A DNA stretch of 64,000 bases from Trematomus loennbergii (GCA_012861695.1 JAAOOA010000049.1:974001-1038000); one strand, 5' to 3'; shown: positions 13,322-25,731, counted from the stretch's first letter. Numbers and translations are program-made. Notes: a model not told the origin generated them from the letters alone.

Positions 13322-13873
13322 CCACTCTCAGGACAGGAAGTGCACGCCAAGAATTACAGCTGACAGCCGCGATGACACTCGAGCGATTATTCGCATTGAG
13401 TCCGGTGTGAACGCACCATTATTACAATTATTATTTAATTATATAATTACAAAATAAAATCGCCACTCTCAGTACAGCGCCACTTTCCGAACAGGAAATG
13501 CACGCCAATACAATCTTTTATATTATTATTATTATGTATACATTTAAATAAAGACATCTTGTGTATTTTACTTACACCCGCTATTGATTAATTTTGTCAA
13601 CATTAGACCTTGACACCGTCCACATAGCTATAGTGAAATAATATAATAGAAAACATTAAGCCTCTTTGATTTAATAATCGGAGTTGAAGCCTCTCTGCCA
13701 TCTCATATAACACACACTTCCTTATTTATCTTTGAATAATAATAACGTAAAAATGAAGACGACTATACTACGGTCCTTCAGGGGCAGAAAAAACCCATTT
13801 GTTCGTCACTTCCTGTACTGAGAGTGGATGTGTCCTGAGATTAGCACCTGCACCGGAACTGTCCTGAGAGTGG
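13322..13873. mobile_element. TIR element with a second internal TIR pair
   Basis: CCACTCTCAGGACAG (13322-13336) and its exact complement CTGTCCTGAGAGTGG (13859-13873) bound 552 bp. Inside, 'ccactctcagtac' (from 13462) pairs with 'gtactgagagtgg' (to about 13827), and 'caggaagtgcacgccaa' near 13333 is repeated as 'caggaaatgcacgccaa' near 13491. This suggests one element inside a relative, or duplicated ends. No target duplication or transposase was found. Confidence 0.65.
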
Positions 13874-15304
13874 AGGCCTGCAGGCAGACCCCTCTCATGT
13901 TGGCTGGGCAGTTAGTAAAACAAATTGCATTTTGTTATAAAAGCAACACATTTGATTTAATATTAATATGAAACAATTCATATACATTTACTCAGCTCTG
14001 CATAACTGTGATCGTCTTTCACATTTAAAAAGGTGCTATTCTTTTTTTTAAACTCTCCAAAAGAAACTCCATAATAAAGAATAAAAAAACTGATAGGGAC
14101 CACATTGAAAGCAAAATGAGGAGGGTCCCTCAAACAGGACGGAGAGTACAGAATAACAATGATAACATAATTAGAACATAGATAATCCATATCTCAAAAA
14201 TAGTCAAAGAGCTCCCAGGTTTCACCAACCATATTATAAAGGGCATTAAAAACCTAACTATATCTGTACACGATCCATTTCAGAGGTGTTTTGGGCCAAC
14301 GTTTCTGTCCTAAACGAATGCTTGAAGTTTAGTTTAATATTTCAACAATGTTTTCTTAAGGAAGTATTTATAAGGTGAATACAATAGGTCCAGTTTCAAT
14401 GAAGAAGTGTTAATCAAGGGTATCACTTCTCTAAGCAGCTTAGTTAGAAAACAGATAATTGAAGTGAGTTTATAAAGGTCGATTGAGAGACATTAACCTT
14501 CTTGTCATGTTTTGCAGCCTTCCTTATGGGGTTAAAGAAGATCATAATGTTGTGAGGGCTGAGCCAAACAGGAATTTAAAGGATCAATAGAGCTGTGACT
14601 CTCTGTCAGCCTGTTTGTTCTGAGTTTCTTCGATATATTGATGATCCATGAGCTTCTCAAGAGAGCCTTCTTATACTGTATGTTTCAAGGTGATCTAGCC
14701 AGACTAATACAAATTCTTTCAGCTATTTCCTTCCTTCGAATTCTTTCCACATTTGCTTTAGTTTGCAGGTTGGATGGAGCTATTCTTTATTGTTTTATTA
14801 TCTTCTTTTTAATAGGGGAAACAGAGTCCAGTGACATTCACAGTGAACCTGTAGCACTGTTGACAAGATGATGAATTTAGGGGGACTGAAGTTTGCATAG
14901 GATGACTCTGTTATACTGACATGGTACTACATGCTGATTGAATCATTACACTAAATGTATCTTCAGCACTGTCAGATAGACATCTAATGCAGGAATGTTT
15001 GCAGAATGGCTTGTAGTCCAGTAATAGGACTTTTTGAATTATTATTATTAAATGACGGTCAAATAACTAAGAGTTATGGGGGGAAAATACGATGTTACAT
15101 GTCCAGCCATATTTCAGGTTGAGTGTGTGATTAAACAGTGAGATGGTTTATGAACATTCTGACTGACCCAATCAGATCTATTACCTACAATGATAACTCT
15201 CTTTTAAGGAATAAACCCCTCAACAATTACATATTCTGTAATTCACTTTACAAAGATTGATTGATGATTACTTCATGATGATTTTTAGATTTGAAAGACG
15301 AATG
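13874..15304. other. no recognisable feature
   Basis: AT-rich sequence with short frames only. I see no inverted ends, tandem arrays or protein motifs. Confidence 0.4.
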
Positions 15305-15480
15305 GCGCATTTCCACTGCAGCGCGTAGCACAGTTAAGCGTGCCGTGCCAAACCCGGCCTGTTTTTTGTTGCGTTTCCACTAGGGGTAGTTCCGGGTAAC
15401 GGGTACTTTTTCACAGTTTTTCTGGCCCTCCAAAATCGAGGTTCTTTCCGGGCCAACAACCGTGCTGAATATGCTAAACT
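15305..15480. mobile_element. 'cgtttccact'-type dispersed repeat fragment
   Basis: The segment has 'gcgcatttccactgcagcgcg', then 'gttgcgtttccactagggg', then GC-rich 'ttccgggtaacgggtac'. Fish DNA transposons of PIF/ISL2EU-like type often carry such a 'gcgtttccact' end, but the partner end was not seen. Family call is inference. Confidence 0.35.
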
Positions 15481-16239
15481 AGTGAGAGAATTGCTGGCTA
15501 GGGGGCTACAACTACAACAAAATGAACATATTTTACCGTGATTTAATTGTAATACACGTTTCAAAATGATGCCGAAGTAACAACATACTGATACCGGTTA
15601 GTAAAAACCATGAATTAATGCTTTGACAAGTTTCAAAACATGAATAAAACTACACATCTTCAGATGTTATACATACATAAGTGTCCTACACTAATAATAA
15701 AAAGTATAATTTGTTGTGTTAACACTTTAAACTTGACAGTTTTTTAACCCGCACCGCCTAGTGGTTAAAGCACGTCATTGAATTTTTTTTTTATTATGTT
15801 ATATTTGATGAAAAACATATTAAGAGTACATACAAAATAGGGGGAAAGTAGAAGGTCAATGATAGAAATATAGAATATAAAAAATCAAGAAGATACTGTA
15901 AGTGATCTCTACAATAAAACAGTTTAGTGCCGGATGTACAAAGATATTAATAGGAGGATGTGCAAAACAGAAAAACTAATTATTTTTCTTTATTTAAACA
16001 TTTAAGAATACTTTAGGTTAAGGTCTTCTTTTAAATAAGAAAAAAGCTTTGGGGGTATCTACAGATATTAAGCCTGACGTCTAATATATTGCTTTCCTGC
16101 AATGTTAACTATGTTGAAGCACTTGTTTTTAATTGATATTATACATATGAATTATACTCTTATAAGATGTATGTAGATAGTATAAGAAATGTGCAGAATA
16201 TGACAGTTTAATGGTGGAGGTACACACACATATTGTTAG
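15481..16239. other. no firm feature; possible SINE head near 15750
   Basis: At about 15755-15770 the sequence 'gcctagtggttaaagcac' resembles a tRNA-type A box, but no B box follows before an AT-rich stretch. Otherwise I see nothing. Confidence 0.3.
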
Positions 16240-16355
16240 ATGTCTTGTAATGCACTGTTGAGGAATCTGCGACCCAAGTTTTTCATCATTGCATAACTAC
16301 ACCGTAGTTGTGTTTAATATGATATGTCAATGAACCTTAGAAAATCTTGAAATCT
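16240..16355 (+). repeat. LINE-like 3' tail fragment
   Basis: The segment contains 'ttgaggaatctgcgaccc' and 'gtttttcatcattgcataactacac', then a short 'aaatcttgaaatcttgaaag' tail of the kind that ends many fish non-LTR retrotransposons. A related segment is at 18280-18330. Confidence 0.4.
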
Positions 16356-16799
16356 TGAAAGGGATGTGCAAAATAGCCATTATATACAGTTTTTAATTAA
16401 CTATTAGTAGAGAATACCGAGTAATGAATATACTTTATAGGGATCTGCAGATAAATATTTAGTCTTCTCAAGCACCAACTATCAAATATCTCGCCTGATT
16501 GTTGGCTGAATTCACTGAATTTTACTCAGGTGTAACTAAAGTCTGATTTAAGGGTTGTTTATATTTCACATCATTAATCAGAATCTGCAAAGTAACTCAA
16601 ATAAATGTAGTGGAGTAAAACACCAGGTTAACCTCTGAATTGTAGTGGAGTAGAATTACAAAGTAACAATGAGCTGTCATGTGGTATATATTAATGCTGC
16701 GCATTATGTACACAAGCAAGTCCAGTTCGAGTCCAGTTTTGGATAGTCTGCCGTGGTTTCATTCCATTTCATAGAGCTGTTTGACGCTTGGCGTAACCT
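16356..16799. other. no recognisable feature
   Basis: AT-rich sequence with no gene or structured repeat. Confidence 0.4.
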
Positions 16800-17740
16800 T
16801 GGCACACTGCCACTCCAACATCCAATCACAGAGTTTGAAGATTAATCACGGGGTTTGTCAAGCAAAGGGACTGTAGTCCCAAACGATAGCTGAGGATTCT
16901 GGGTAGTGTAGTGTCTTCGGCCATCCTAAACTCCCAAAAAACGATTTGTTTCTCCGAATCGAAGGGGGAAAACACAAAAACATTGTACACAATTTAAACC
17001 AATCAATGTTGTGTAATTAACAAGGATAAACTGATGTGTTTAGTTGATGAGTACTGCAGATTACTATGCAAACTTCGAGACCGGAAATACAGTTTTTACC
17101 CCAAGCCTGGCAACGCAATTCTGTTGATAGTTATTTCATATCGCATTAACACCATATCCCAACGTGCATTGCGGCTAAAACATCCTATCATCAAGCTTCA
17201 ACCATAGCTAAGGATCTTGGGTAATCAGTTCAGTGGGTGTGTATCACACGTCTGTTTCCGGTGACTTTATTTTGAAATTCAGTTCCTGACGGACGGCAAA
17301 AAAGCCCGATTATAGAATTAAACAAATAAAAAAAACAAGGATAATTGTGTGTTATTGTTGAGTAAATAATATTGTGTTATTTAGAAAAGAATAACAAATT
17401 AGAGGGAAAAAAATTTTAAAAATACAGATTTCAGTATCCTGAGGCTCTGAGCCCCATTTCTTTTCCTCACGGACGGCAAAAAAAGTCCAACATTATGCGA
17501 TTTAAAATAAAAACAATAATCGTGGCTTGATATTGAGTAAGAACATGTTTTTATGAACCACACAGCTTCCGGTCTTCCAAGACCCGACCGGACAAAAAGA
17601 CGTGGTGCAGGCACGAAACATACTACCAATAGAAATACATTGCATTTAAAATCGTTCTGTGTGAAAATCGTGTTGGTGAACACGAATCAATAGATTAAAT
17701 GTTGTGACTATTACACGAAATGCCGTGAGACTGGGTTGCA
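16800..17740. repeat. diverged repeated-unit block
   Basis: Several motifs recur at irregular 180-310 bp spacing. 'acggacggcaaaaaa' occurs at about 17290 and 17470. 'atagctgaggattctgggta' near 16888 resembles 'atagctaaggatcttgggta' near 17205. 'acaaggata' occurs near 17020 and 17335. The block ends with 'gactattacacgaaatgccgtgagac'. It looks like an old satellite-like or transposon-internal array. No coding potential. Confidence 0.5.
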
Positions 17741-18227
17741 AGGTCAGACATGAAATATAAAATAGGAACAAGAGAATAACAGATGAAGTAAGAGAGCTAG
17801 GAAGAGGTGGAGAGAAAAGGCAGATGTCTGCAGTGGGCTGGAGGGGATGAGCAGAGTCTAACTGGAGCACAGAGCACAGATTTGTCCTCAGCTGCACCAT
17901 CGCCTTCATAGCACACCGTTTCTGAATGGGACTGCAAGCCTTGGATCTGTTTCCAACCCTCTGTCTGTATGAGTATGCACACACTACACACAAGGCATTT
18001 GATTTGATTACATTTTCTTGTAAAGGGTTTTATTAATTAAAATGTACGCTTAAAAAATGGAGAAGCAGAGTAGAACAGGACTAACTACAGCTTTTTCACA
18101 TTTTGAGATTTCAACGTACTTTAACAAAGTACTGCTTCTGTTTGATACAGTTTTAAATCTCAGTTTTTACTGTTCAGTTCGCTGTGTAACTAATGTTGCA
18201 GGTAATGTTGTGGGTCGTCATAAGATA
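17741..18227. other. no recognisable feature
   Basis: Short frames on the minus strand near 17800-17990 have no recognisable domain. Confidence 0.4.
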
Positions 18228-18340
18228 TTAAAGGTAGGGTAGGTAATTCACTTCAGAAACACTTTTTGTCTTTGTTGCATTGTTGAGGAACCTGTGACAG
18301 AGGTTTTTCATTCATTACCTAACTACACTGTATTACCTAA
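18228..18340. mobile_element. TTAAAGGTAGGGTAGG-ended element, one end only
   Basis: The start TTAAAGGTAGGGTAGGTAA closely matches the left end of the complete element at 40427-40814. No matching right end was found, so this is probably truncated. It also holds a 'ttgaggaacctgtgacag' segment related to 16259. Confidence 0.4.
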
Positions 18341-18419
18341 CTTGCTCCGGATCAGGTTAGGTTTTCAGCATAAGTTACCATGGAGATCTACCCCGGTAAG
18401 AAGTGAACCAGCGTTGTAT

Positions 18420-18560
18420 GAAAACTCAGAGTTAACCCTAAGCCCACATCCTGCTCTGTAGTACAGGCCTCTGGTGGTGGTTGTAAACTGACTGCTACAG
18501 GAAGAAAGGACCTGCAGGATCTCTCTGTGAGACACCGCGGGGGACAACAACAATAACAAC
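18420..18560 (-). pseudogene. LINE ORF2 C-terminal fragment
   Basis: On the minus strand a short frame includes Glu-Arg-Ser-Cys-Arg-Ser-Phe-Leu-Pro-Val-Ala-Val. This matches the 'ER..RSFLP.AV' motif at the C-terminal end of several fish LINE ORF2 proteins, and it aligns with the fragment at 28827-29080. The reverse transcriptase domain itself is absent. It is a short 5'-truncated relic. Confidence 0.45.
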
Positions 18561-20789
18561 AACACTTTACTGCAGCTTCATATGTTGTCCATAGACTTGT
18601 CTTTTTTATCAAAGAGGTTGATATTTTCTAACACAGATGTCTGTCGTTTCGTACAGGAGAGTTCCACGACAGTCTTTGAAATGCTCCATTTCCTGCCAAA
18701 CAACATTTTGTACAAATATGAACTTCTGAATCCTGAATGCGTGTTGTAACTTCTCAGTCATAGCTACTCTATACCCTTTCAAACAGTAGCGACACGGGAA
18801 TAGGAAATGTAGTCTTCAGTACGACCCATCTCACTGGAGGAATCAAACTCTTTGTTACCAAATGTTAAGACATCCAAAACAATGCAGGAAAATATTCAAG
18901 CAGCAACAGATGCAGCATCAGTCTCACATGCACACACCTCTAACATACAGCCTGCACGGCATCCTTTATGTGGAACACATCAGGCTGCATCTGCTCCTCC
19001 AGATAAGCTCATGCTTTATGTATGTGTTGCTGTAGTGTGGTCATTAAATCCTGCCTGTTATCTGTTGCAGTTCATGCATATCTCTGGAGGCTAACGTTAC
19101 TGTCTAATGTAGGCATTGTACTGCACAGTAGGAGATGATGAGAGGAATGTGTTTATTTCGTGAATATTTCAAATATTTTTCATGTTGATGCTTCCTACAT
19201 GTATTGGTGTTCCTGCTGAACATATGAATAAAACAGGAGGTTTTGAAGAGACATACTGAATCAGCAACACGCGTAGCAGAGTTTGCTCTGAACTCTTTGG
19301 GTCACTGCATCAGTAGCCATTCTCAAAACAGCAAATACATGCTTGAAAAGGAATTTTGTTCTTAAATCTATTATGATCAAACCCATATAATAGTGTCCAA
19401 AATGAAATACTGCAAATAGACAGAAAAGGGAGAAAACTATTTTAGAGGTGATACACAAAACTGAAAATAAAGCCTCATTAACTCATTAAAAAGTCATTTT
19501 TCAGCTCTTGTGATTTACTAATTTACTTTTGTCCACATCCCACCTGCTGCAATATTTCCCTCAACACCTTAGATTAAATAGTGTGTGTAAAATATTGCCG
19601 TAGCATCAGTACATTCTTGCAATAATTGTATTACAGAGTCCAAAGTCCATGGCCTGTGTGTGACATGTGAATTCGATTTGAGTTTGTCCATATGAGTAAC
19701 AAACGCCTAACTGAAATCTGCACTTGTTGTGTATCAAATATATAGCACACTGCATTTTCTAAAGCAAAATCTTAGAACACATTTGGAAAAGTGCATCAAA
19801 TCAGTGGAGAGGATGTGTAGGATTGATGCAACTGCAATGTTTCTTGCAATGTTAAGCTTTATAGTTCTGAAGATAAGTTGAGAACAGCCTTGTGGAGCTG
19901 TATATTAACTAGTGTTGCTTTCATTAAATGAACATGATCAAAACCTGGATGGAATACTACAGAGACCTCTCTCCATGTAAAGCTCATATTGTTTTATCTC
20001 CAAAAACCAGTTATATCAGAAGAATCTATGAAATGAGATCGCTCTCTGTCACTTGTAAGGCCACAGCTTAACTGATACACACTGGTAGTTGGTTGAGCCC
20101 TTAAAACATCCACAAATTGAGCTCAAATGTAAATAGAGCACATTTTTGTGTGTGGTCACAATGTTTTGAAACACAATTTCACCACAGTTTTTTGCAAATT
20201 GAATGTTAGATCTACAGAAAAGGGAAGGCAATGGAGAACATATACAACAAAAAAGTGAAAATAATTCTAATCTCTACGAAGGTTTGCTTCAGTTCTGAGA
20301 AGGAAAACCTGAGAAATACTTTTCCAGGGAGAATCTGTGAAGAAACGAGCTGGCGCAGTGAAGAGGAATACAAATAAATGATAATAAGGGAAATTGGAGT
20401 GAAACCTGATAGCACCTGATGAGTGGAGCTCTAAATGAGTTTCAGCCTCAGAAGGAGTGAGGGTCTGGGCTGGTGCCAGAAAAGCCTGCTCACCACTCAA
20501 ATGAATAAATCCATGCCTTAATGCGGTTCACCACCACAGGTTACATCTGGCTGCATCTGAGCTGGAGCTGACTAAAAACTAATCTATCTCCCCCCCCGGA
20601 CCACCGAACTGCAGCTAAGCCATTGAAGGTGAGACATGGAGTGCAACTCAGACAAAGCCGGTGAAACCTTGAATACTTGATCAAATTGAAAACATATGAA
20701 GAGAGCATCCACCATGGCCTTATGTCAAATTGTTACGGTTGATTTAAACAAAGACTTGATTTATCTGTGAAGATGCAACAAAATGCTTT
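18561..20789. other. no recognisable feature
   Basis: More than 2 kb without recognised repeats, RNA genes or protein motifs. Only short random-looking frames. Confidence 0.4.
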
Positions 20790-21155
20790 ATGGTTTTCAC
20801 TTCCCTTGCTCCATATGTTCTGTTTTTAATTCAGCAGGTGAACTTATGTTCATAAAATAGTGTGTGTGAGCTTAGCTGTGTGTATTCAACTAAAACGGAG
20901 CATTTCCTGTCAGCTCAGATTTTATTTCTGCTTTTTTTAAACTGTAGTATGTGCTCATGTGTTTCAGTGTTGGTGTATAGGCTGCTGTCTGAATATGCTT
21001 CATGAAAAGCAGCTTTTATCTATAAATACAATCATTTTGATCCTAGATATCTTGGTTTCTACATTTCTAAGGTCACTCAGATTAGGTTACTGATTAAAAT
21101 TGTTAACAGGTAACTAGTCATTATAACAGAATACATTTTTACCCTCAACCCTGCA
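20790..21155 (-). mobile_element. dispersed repeat, family W copy A
   Basis: This is the reverse complement of 38528-38945. The shared core includes 'tatgcttcatgaaaagcagc' versus 'gctgcgtttcatgaggcata', then 'cagacagcagcctatacacc'. Its right end shares 'taggttactgatta' with related copies near 27258 and 32710. Class is unknown. The 'gggttac' ends suggest a DNA transposon. Confidence 0.65.
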
Positions 21156-21323
21156 TACATACAGAAATATGTGTGATCAGAACTGGCAACTGGCTGGAGG
21201 GAAAGTTGTCCTTGTTCTGAAGATGATTGATAATTATAATTTTGACCGATATACCAAGCATACAGTTGGTCAAAGAGCTTCAAGGGTCAACAGCCTTCTC
21301 CGTTCAGCACACCGCAGACACTC

Positions 21324-22337
21324 AGGCCCCGGCTCCACGAGGACAAATACGGCAAAACGCATCGGAGTAACGCAAATGCAACCGCAAAAAACCTTCCGTC
21401 CCCACGCAATATACACCGGATTGTGTCAAGCTACACGAGACAGCTCCGTTTACATCCAACCGCTGGAAAAGCTGCAGTACATATGCCGAACCTGTACGTG
21501 GTGCTGTAACTTCCTCCACAAAAGCAGCAACTTCCTCCACAAAAGCAGCGAAGAAGAATGGTTGTCATGGCTGCACTTCTGTGTATTCTCCGCGGTGGGG
21601 GCCGACAGAACCGGGCAGAGTTTTTCGCCGGTCAGCGTGTGTTAAAGTTTAAATCTTCCGGACAAAATTATAAAAGTGCCGGTCAAAGGTCTTCATTGTT
21701 GTTTATTGAGCTTTAAAACAAATGAATAACGATATAATGATATATAATCATCAAATACACAGAGCCTGTCTCTTTTTCCTCTCTTCTCACAGCGTCAGTG
21801 TCTGTCTCATGCAGCAGCTGATCCAGTAATGATGAATAGTTATAAAAATGAACATATTATAACTAGTTTAGGTAGTTTGAGAGGTAATTAAAATAGCTAA
21901 GGGTGATGATCTGACTTGAAGTGTGTGTTTTGCTCCCGCTGCATCACAGCGGCAGGAGCTGCGTGTCTCCGTCCTGTCAGATTAGACTTCACTCGCGTTT
22001 ATGTCCATATCGAGATAAAGATAAATAATCTGAATTCAAGGAGGAGCTCCTGTAGATGTTGCACAAAGAACTGTAGCATGGTCAGTAGCGACTGGAGCAC
22101 GATAGCAACCCCGCGGGGGAGAGGCGGGGCTATGAAAACGAATGACCGTATAGGCGACTCCACGGCCCCGTTGGACCCCCCAGAGCGCTCCGTTCCCAGA
22201 TCTATCCACCTTTGGACCCGTTGTCGTTTGCGGGGTCTGTTTCTACGTTTCCCTTACGGCGTCGTGGAGCTTAGAGGGCTATACGCATGAGAAATATGCG
22301 GATTCAACCAGTTTCCGTCCTCGTGGAGCCGGGGCCT
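21324..22337. mobile_element. 1-kb DNA transposon with perfect 20-bp TIRs
   Basis: AGGCCCCGGCTCCACGAGGA (21324-21343) is exactly inverted at 22318-22337. Between them are 974 bp with no transposase domain. The subterminal parts are GC-rich and rich in 'acgc' and 'acgg' words on both sides, and the middle is AT-rich. No clear target duplication was found (flanks 'gacactc' and 'cacactg'), so the superfamily is undecided. Perfect ends suggest it is relatively young. Confidence 0.8.
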
Positions 22338-23027
22338 CACACTGATCTGTTGCAACACACTGCATACACAATACGTGAGGAGGGGATGCCATAAGACACA
22401 AGACTTTATGTAAGAAAGAAGATGGCACAGTGTGTACCAGTACAAGTTCCCTTGGCAAAGACACTGTAAAGCGACAAAACACTTTCATTGCAATCCACAA
22501 AGATTACGTTTCCTTCCCTCTGGTGTGCCGCCAGCATCCGGCTGTAGAGAGGCTGGAGGTGAGGGGGCCTGCAGCTCTCTACAGAACCATGTCCCTGATC
22601 TGCTGCCCCCCCGGGCCGCCTCGCTGCACCCTTATCATCCTGCAGGGGGAGCATTGCTTTCTTAACAGATGCACAATCCGCAAATGGATTTATTAGCAGT
22701 ATTTTTGCAATCATGCCTAAATTACATATTTGCTATTGCATATCGACTAAATTACATGTATGCTATATTTCTTCCTGCAGTGAGGGACGATTGCTTCCCA
22801 AATGGATTTCACAAACAGCAGATGGATTTATTAGCAGTTTAGCTTTTGCAATCATGCCTCAACTACATATCTTGTTCATTTACTTTCTCACACAAACAAA
22901 CTGTACCAGAGTCTGTTTGAAAGCGGTCAGTTACACCAAAGTTGACAATTGACAGCTTTAAACCATCCCAATGAACGGGGCAAATTGAATGAAACAATGA
23001 GACCCTCTAGCCCCTTTAACAGCAAGA
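22338..23027. other. unique-looking sequence with short direct duplication
   Basis: 'gatggatttattagcagt' plus 'ttttgcaatcatgcct' occurs at about 22681-22718 and again at about 22820-22861, a small local duplication. No gene was recognised. Confidence 0.45.
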
Positions 23028-23248
23028 GCAGGAAAACAATTAATGGCAACTTCCTGCCAGCAGCTCCATCTGTCTTTCTGTTATGTCCCCCTTGTTCCCT
23101 CAACCCATTGACTGCTATCGTACAGTATGTTCATCAAACAGCTCCACGGCTCACTGGTGTGTGCTGTTTGCAACATTAACTCAGTGGTCATGTATCAGTC
23201 TCTCTGATGCTGGTGGAGGGTAAGTGTTATTAGCTGAAAGCAGTGGTG
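23028..23248 (+). repeat. local direct duplication, copy 1
   Basis: About 220 bp here is repeated at 26350-26547 in the same orientation. Shared stretches include 'aacttcctgccagc', 'ccattgactgct', 'aactcagtggtcatgt' and 'gatgctggtggagggtaagt'. Both copies keep a consensus splice-donor-like GGTAAGT at the right side, but neither has an open frame. Confidence 0.75.
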
Positions 23249-23439
23249 GCTCATTGGCTTCTTAACAGCCTTTGAGTTGTATAACAGGCTTCGTTAGCCC
23301 CAGCATGGGAAGTACAGAGCCTTTGAGTTCACTCGTGAATATGAGGGGAGCTCCAAAGCAAACAGCTGCTGATTTGATCTGTGGTGATATCATATACAAG
23401 GTTTAACCTAAAGTCTGTGTCTCCTCACTGACCCTAACC

Positions 23440-23800
23440 CAGGGGTCTGCAACCTATACTACCAAAAGAGCACATTTGCCCTCCCTAAATGTGTCTGGAG
23501 CCACGATAGCACAGCTTATAAAGTGTTATATATATTTACACTATGTGGAAAAACTACAATTTATTGCGTTTATGTAAAACAATGATAAAGACAACTGTTG
23601 ACATGTTTTAGTATTTTACCTGTTAAGAAAAAGCAAATCACCAAACTCTCATTAAGAGCTGAAATACATCTGTGCAATGTGCAGGTCTACTTTAAAATAA
23701 ATTAAACAGAACTTTGCAGACCTCTGCATATTTGTGAAAAATATATCATAGACCACTTTAAAATGAATAAAACATATAGCTGCAGCCTAATAGCCAATAG
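23440..23800. mobile_element. hAT (Charlie-like) 5' end fragment
   Basis: The start CAGGGGTCTGCAACC followed by 'aaaagagca' and 'ggagccacgat' fits one end of a Charlie-like hAT repeat. The other end was not found, and the right limit given is arbitrary. Confidence 0.45.
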
Positions 23801-25098
23801 ATTAAAAAATATTTCAGTGTGCTTTCATCCTCTTCTGTTTGTTTCGGCCATGCTTGCTCTAGAAAAGTCTTTCAACTTAACATTTTTTGTTGTTTGCTAT
23901 TTTCTTGCCACGCATAAAGGTGAGCAAGCATCTTTGGGAGTGAAAGCAAAACAATCTTTCCAAGCAGAATCAAACTCTCTATGTTCCTCTGAGACTTCTC
24001 TTATTTTGTTGTATCCATGTATTCCCGTCTACAAGGAAAGGCACTGCGCCATAGACAGATGTTACGCATATTTTAGTGGTCGTAGGCCTAATATTAAAAG
24101 CATTCACTTCTGGTGAACATGCTGTACCTCGGCATGTTGGCATGCTTTTCATTCGGCAGCCTTTTAACGTACATGTACTGACTAGAACAGCTGGCACACT
24201 CTGAAATAACTCTGGGAGATTTGATCATCTATCACAAAAAGGCACTTCTCCCATTTGTATTGGCTCACCTATACACACAGGATTACCGTGGAGCAGCGTG
24301 AGGCTTTCATAGAATGTGATGTTTCAAAGGCTAATTGAAGGCTTTGTTTGGTGGATTAAGAAGAATGTGCAGCTCATCCCTGTGCCCTCGACTGTGTTTC
24401 AGCAGAACACACTGTTGTGATTGGATACGGCTTGACTGAGGAACACAAATGGGAGTTGTGTCAGATTTAGTTGGCGTTCTGGATTAAGCGGCTCCCTGTG
24501 GGTGACTGCAGTTGTTGTTGGGAAAATAAACCACTGGGAAATGAATCATGCAGGGAAACCGTATAATTGAAGCTTCCGTGGTGTTTGAGCTCTGTTGTCA
24601 AGCCTCCTGTGACATCCTGCCATGGAAACAGTCACATGTCATACCCTAGCACCCTACGTGACTTTAACATCCATGTGTATAGGTGTTCACGCCTCTGTAG
24701 TCTCTCATCTATATGTGATGGCATGAGGATGGCAACCAGTGACATATCTGATCTAATCTTCTTTTTGCTTCCTATAGATTACTTTGCTATTCACTATTTG
24801 GCACTGCAGGAAGCAACACTACATTGTCAGGAAGAATTAAGAATACAAACCTGTAAGAACAACTTCACCATTTTAAAGATAACATATGAGCACAGGATTC
24901 TGAAACAGCTTTGCTGAGATTTACATACGAGTTCAAAGGGACCTTCATTGATTTCCGAGGATTGTAAAAGTGATGAAAGAGCAGGAAAACAAAGAACATA
25001 ATGAATAAATAAGATAATGATGAATTGGATCTTTAAATTAAAATGTTCAAAAGTACATACAGTATTATGCTAATTATCAGGTTTAAATGTGTATCTAG
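23801..25098. other. no recognisable feature
   Basis: Short frames of 116-117 codons on the plus strand (23763-24116 and 24567-24917) have no domain and no codon pattern that I recognise. Confidence 0.4.
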
Positions 25099-25370
25099 TG
25101 TCTCTCCTGTGACATGTCTCCATGCTTTAATGTTCAAAAAGCTCTTTATGTGTCTCGTACTGCCTGTGCCCCTCTGTCTGAAACCTGTGCCCCTCTGTCT
25201 GAAACCTGTGCCCCTCTGTCTGAAACCTGTGCCCTCTGTCTGAAACCTGTGCCCCGTCTGAAACCTGTGCCCCTCTGTCTGAAACCAGAGCCCAGTCTGC
25301 TCTGATTGGTTAGCTGGCTGGCTCTGTTGGGATTCGTCAACTGCTTTAAGATGTGTCGGAAATGTCCCAA
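25099..25370 (+). mobile_element. TTAAAGGG-type repeat, family Y fragment
   Basis: Matches 58335-58500: 'gacatgtctccatgctttaatgttcaaaaagctctttat' continues to 'gcccagtctgctctgattgg'. Both ends are missing. Inside, a 21-bp unit has been amplified (25164-25285). Confidence 0.7.
25164..25285. repeat. 21-bp minisatellite, six units
   Basis: 'ctgtgcccctctgtctgaaac' repeats starting at 25164, 25185, 25206, 25227, 25247 and 25265. Units four and five are shortened to 20 and 18 bp. The unit exists singly in the related repeat copies at 58390-58430 and 55640-55690, so the array arose within the transposon copy. Confidence 0.92.
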
Positions 25371-25731
25371 AAATGTTTATGTTGTAAAACCGAAGTAGTA
25401 AGATGTCGGCAAAGAACCAACTTGGTTGGGGTTGGATAAGAAATCACTGTTTTGGATAAAATAACCGTTAATACATTCACTTAGCTATGGACGTAATGAT
25501 GTCAAAGGGTAGTGGAGACAGTAAAACTGTTGTTTCTACACGGAGCATGGACTCGGTCCTCAGGCAATCTTCCTGTACATCACAATTCCCTCTCACCCTT
25601 AGTGGCCTTCCTTGCTCTGGTGTTGATCTGATCATCTAGTCATGATACAGATGGGTTTGTGTGGGAGGTAGTTGAAAGCCTTTTGGACGGCTGGGTGTTC
25701 AGTGGTGAGACATGGCAAAAAGAACATAGAA
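25371..25731. other. no recognisable feature
   Basis: Unique-looking sequence between two transposons. Confidence 0.4.

Noticed and set aside
15740..15800. SINE head at 15750
   Set aside because: A-box-like word only, with no B box at the expected distance.
21169..21645. 158-codon plus-strand frame
   Set aside because: Crosses the border of the TIR element at 21324 and shows no domain, so it is a chance frame.
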